Shown here: in pieces, positions 5,897-6,184 of the stretch
Layout: each line of letters starts with the position of its first letter
Numbering within the stretch: position 1 is the stretch's first letter
Assembly: GCA_903831165.1 (NCBI GenBank)
Contig: CAIKWV010000038.1
Coordinates: 1 to 6,184, forward strand
Reading direction: 5' to 3'
Length of the DNA: 6,184 nucleotides
Origin: an uncultured cyanobacterium
GTDB taxonomy: Bacteria > Cyanobacteriota > Cyanobacteriia > PCC-6307 > Cyanobiaceae
The notes under the pieces: generated by a model
Databases searched by the model: none
What the model saw: only the letters and a program-made list of their open reading frames with translations
What the model was told of the DNA's origin: nothing
Made by a program: the position numbers and the translations under genes

Positions 5897-6184
5897 TCAG
5901 CTGGCCAGTTGCAGATCCCGCAGGCCGAGCACCTGGCGGTAGTAGCGGCGCAGTTGATCGGTGGCGCCGGCCCAGCCCCAGCGTTCGGCCTCCTGGCGGG
6001 CGGCCAGGCGCAGGGAGCGGCGGGTGCTGGCTTCACCGAGCAGCCGATCGACGGCGGTCACGAAGCTCTCGGGTTGATCCGGGTCATAGAGGCAGCCGTT
6101 CACCCCATCACTGACGATGTCGGGAATGCCGCCGCGGTTGGCCCCCACCACCGGGCAGCCGGCTGCCATCGCCTCCAGCAGCAC
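5897..6184 (-). CDS. sqdX: GT4 glycosyltransferase, C-terminal part; probably SqdX
   Basis: Only the last 95 residues are in the window; the gene continues beyond the right edge. The visible part starts VLLEAMAAGCPVVGANRGG, the conserved C-terminal donor-binding segment of GT4 retaining glycosyltransferases, including the second Glu of the EX7E motif (Glu4 of the fragment). GGIPDIVSDGVNG follows at 18-30, then CLYDPD. A helical end finishes in RDLQLAS. The GGIPDIV-DGVNG-YDP pattern is typical of SqdX, which transfers sulfoquinovose from UDP-sulfoquinovose to diacylglycerol to make the thylakoid sulfolipid. Other GT4 enzymes share much of this segment, so SqdX is probable, not certain; adjacency to sqdB outside the window would settle it. 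The gene faces mrdA, and its last eight codons are part of the repeat unit duplicated in the spacer. Confidence 0.8.
   Translation of the reverse strand: MLLEAMAAGCPVVGANRGGIPDIVSDGVNGCLYDPDQPESFVTAVDRLLGEASTRRSLRLAARQEAERWGWAGATDQLRRYYRQVLGLRDLQLAS

Larger units (their letters stand above)
5736..5921. repeat. Right copy of the ~187-base repeat
   Basis: This is the second unit, offset about 219 bases from the first. It begins CTGGCGAACG and shares the 59-base core (5783-5841, two substitutions) and the identical 30-base end (5892-5921). The end overlaps the last eight codons of the glycosyltransferase gene, so this copy is likely the original location of the gene end. Unlike the left copy it has a hairpin at 5771-5791 leading into the core. 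Confidence 0.85.

Noticed and set aside
5517..5921. CRISPR array
   Set aside because: There are only two long, imperfect copies about 219 bases apart; CRISPR repeats are short, near-identical and evenly spaced by short spacers, and no cas gene is present.

Overview
The window reads as a GC-rich chromosomal segment of a picocyanobacterium (Synechococcus/Cyanobium type). This rests on the gene content: guaA, two small conserved-looking proteins, a class B penicillin-binding protein, and opposite them the 3' end of a GT4 glycosyltransferase best matching the sulfolipid enzyme SqdX. High GC, lack of Shine-Dalgarno sequences and short gene spacing fit, but the genus is an inference. I saw no exact GCGATCGC (HIP1) motif.

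Layout. Bases 1-85 are a short leader with a small stem-loop. guaA (86-1678, +) encodes GMP synthase. A 959-base spacer (1679-2637) follows. It has no gene I can defend, but it holds several inverted repeats and, on the minus strand at 2193-2623, what may be a frameshifted remnant of an unidentified gene. Then come three plus-strand genes close together: a single-pass membrane protein of unknown function (2638-3294), a 130-aa protein of unknown function with a helical C-terminus (3357-3749), and mrdA/PBP2 (3752-5497), which starts 2 bases after the previous stop. The sulfolipid-type glycosyltransferase enters from the right edge on the minus strand (5897-6184), convergent with mrdA.

The 399 bases between the convergent genes hold the most distinctive structure. 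Two units of about 187 bases repeat with a period near 219 bases. They share a 59-base core (57/59 identical) and an identical 30-base 3' end. The right-hand unit runs into the last eight codons of the glycosyltransferase gene, so the left-hand unit carries an orphan copy of that gene's 3' end and its stop. Each copy can form a hairpin beyond its stop, but the two hairpins differ in sequence.

Together the genes cover nucleotide synthesis (GMP), cell-wall elongation (PBP2) and thylakoid/membrane lipid synthesis (sulfoquinovosyl diacylglycerol). The two unknown proteins upstream of mrdA may be co-transcribed with it. I found no CRISPR, tRNA, rRNA, intact insertion sequence or defence system, and no clear evidence of a new system. 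The repeats and the decayed spacer are the parts worth a second look.
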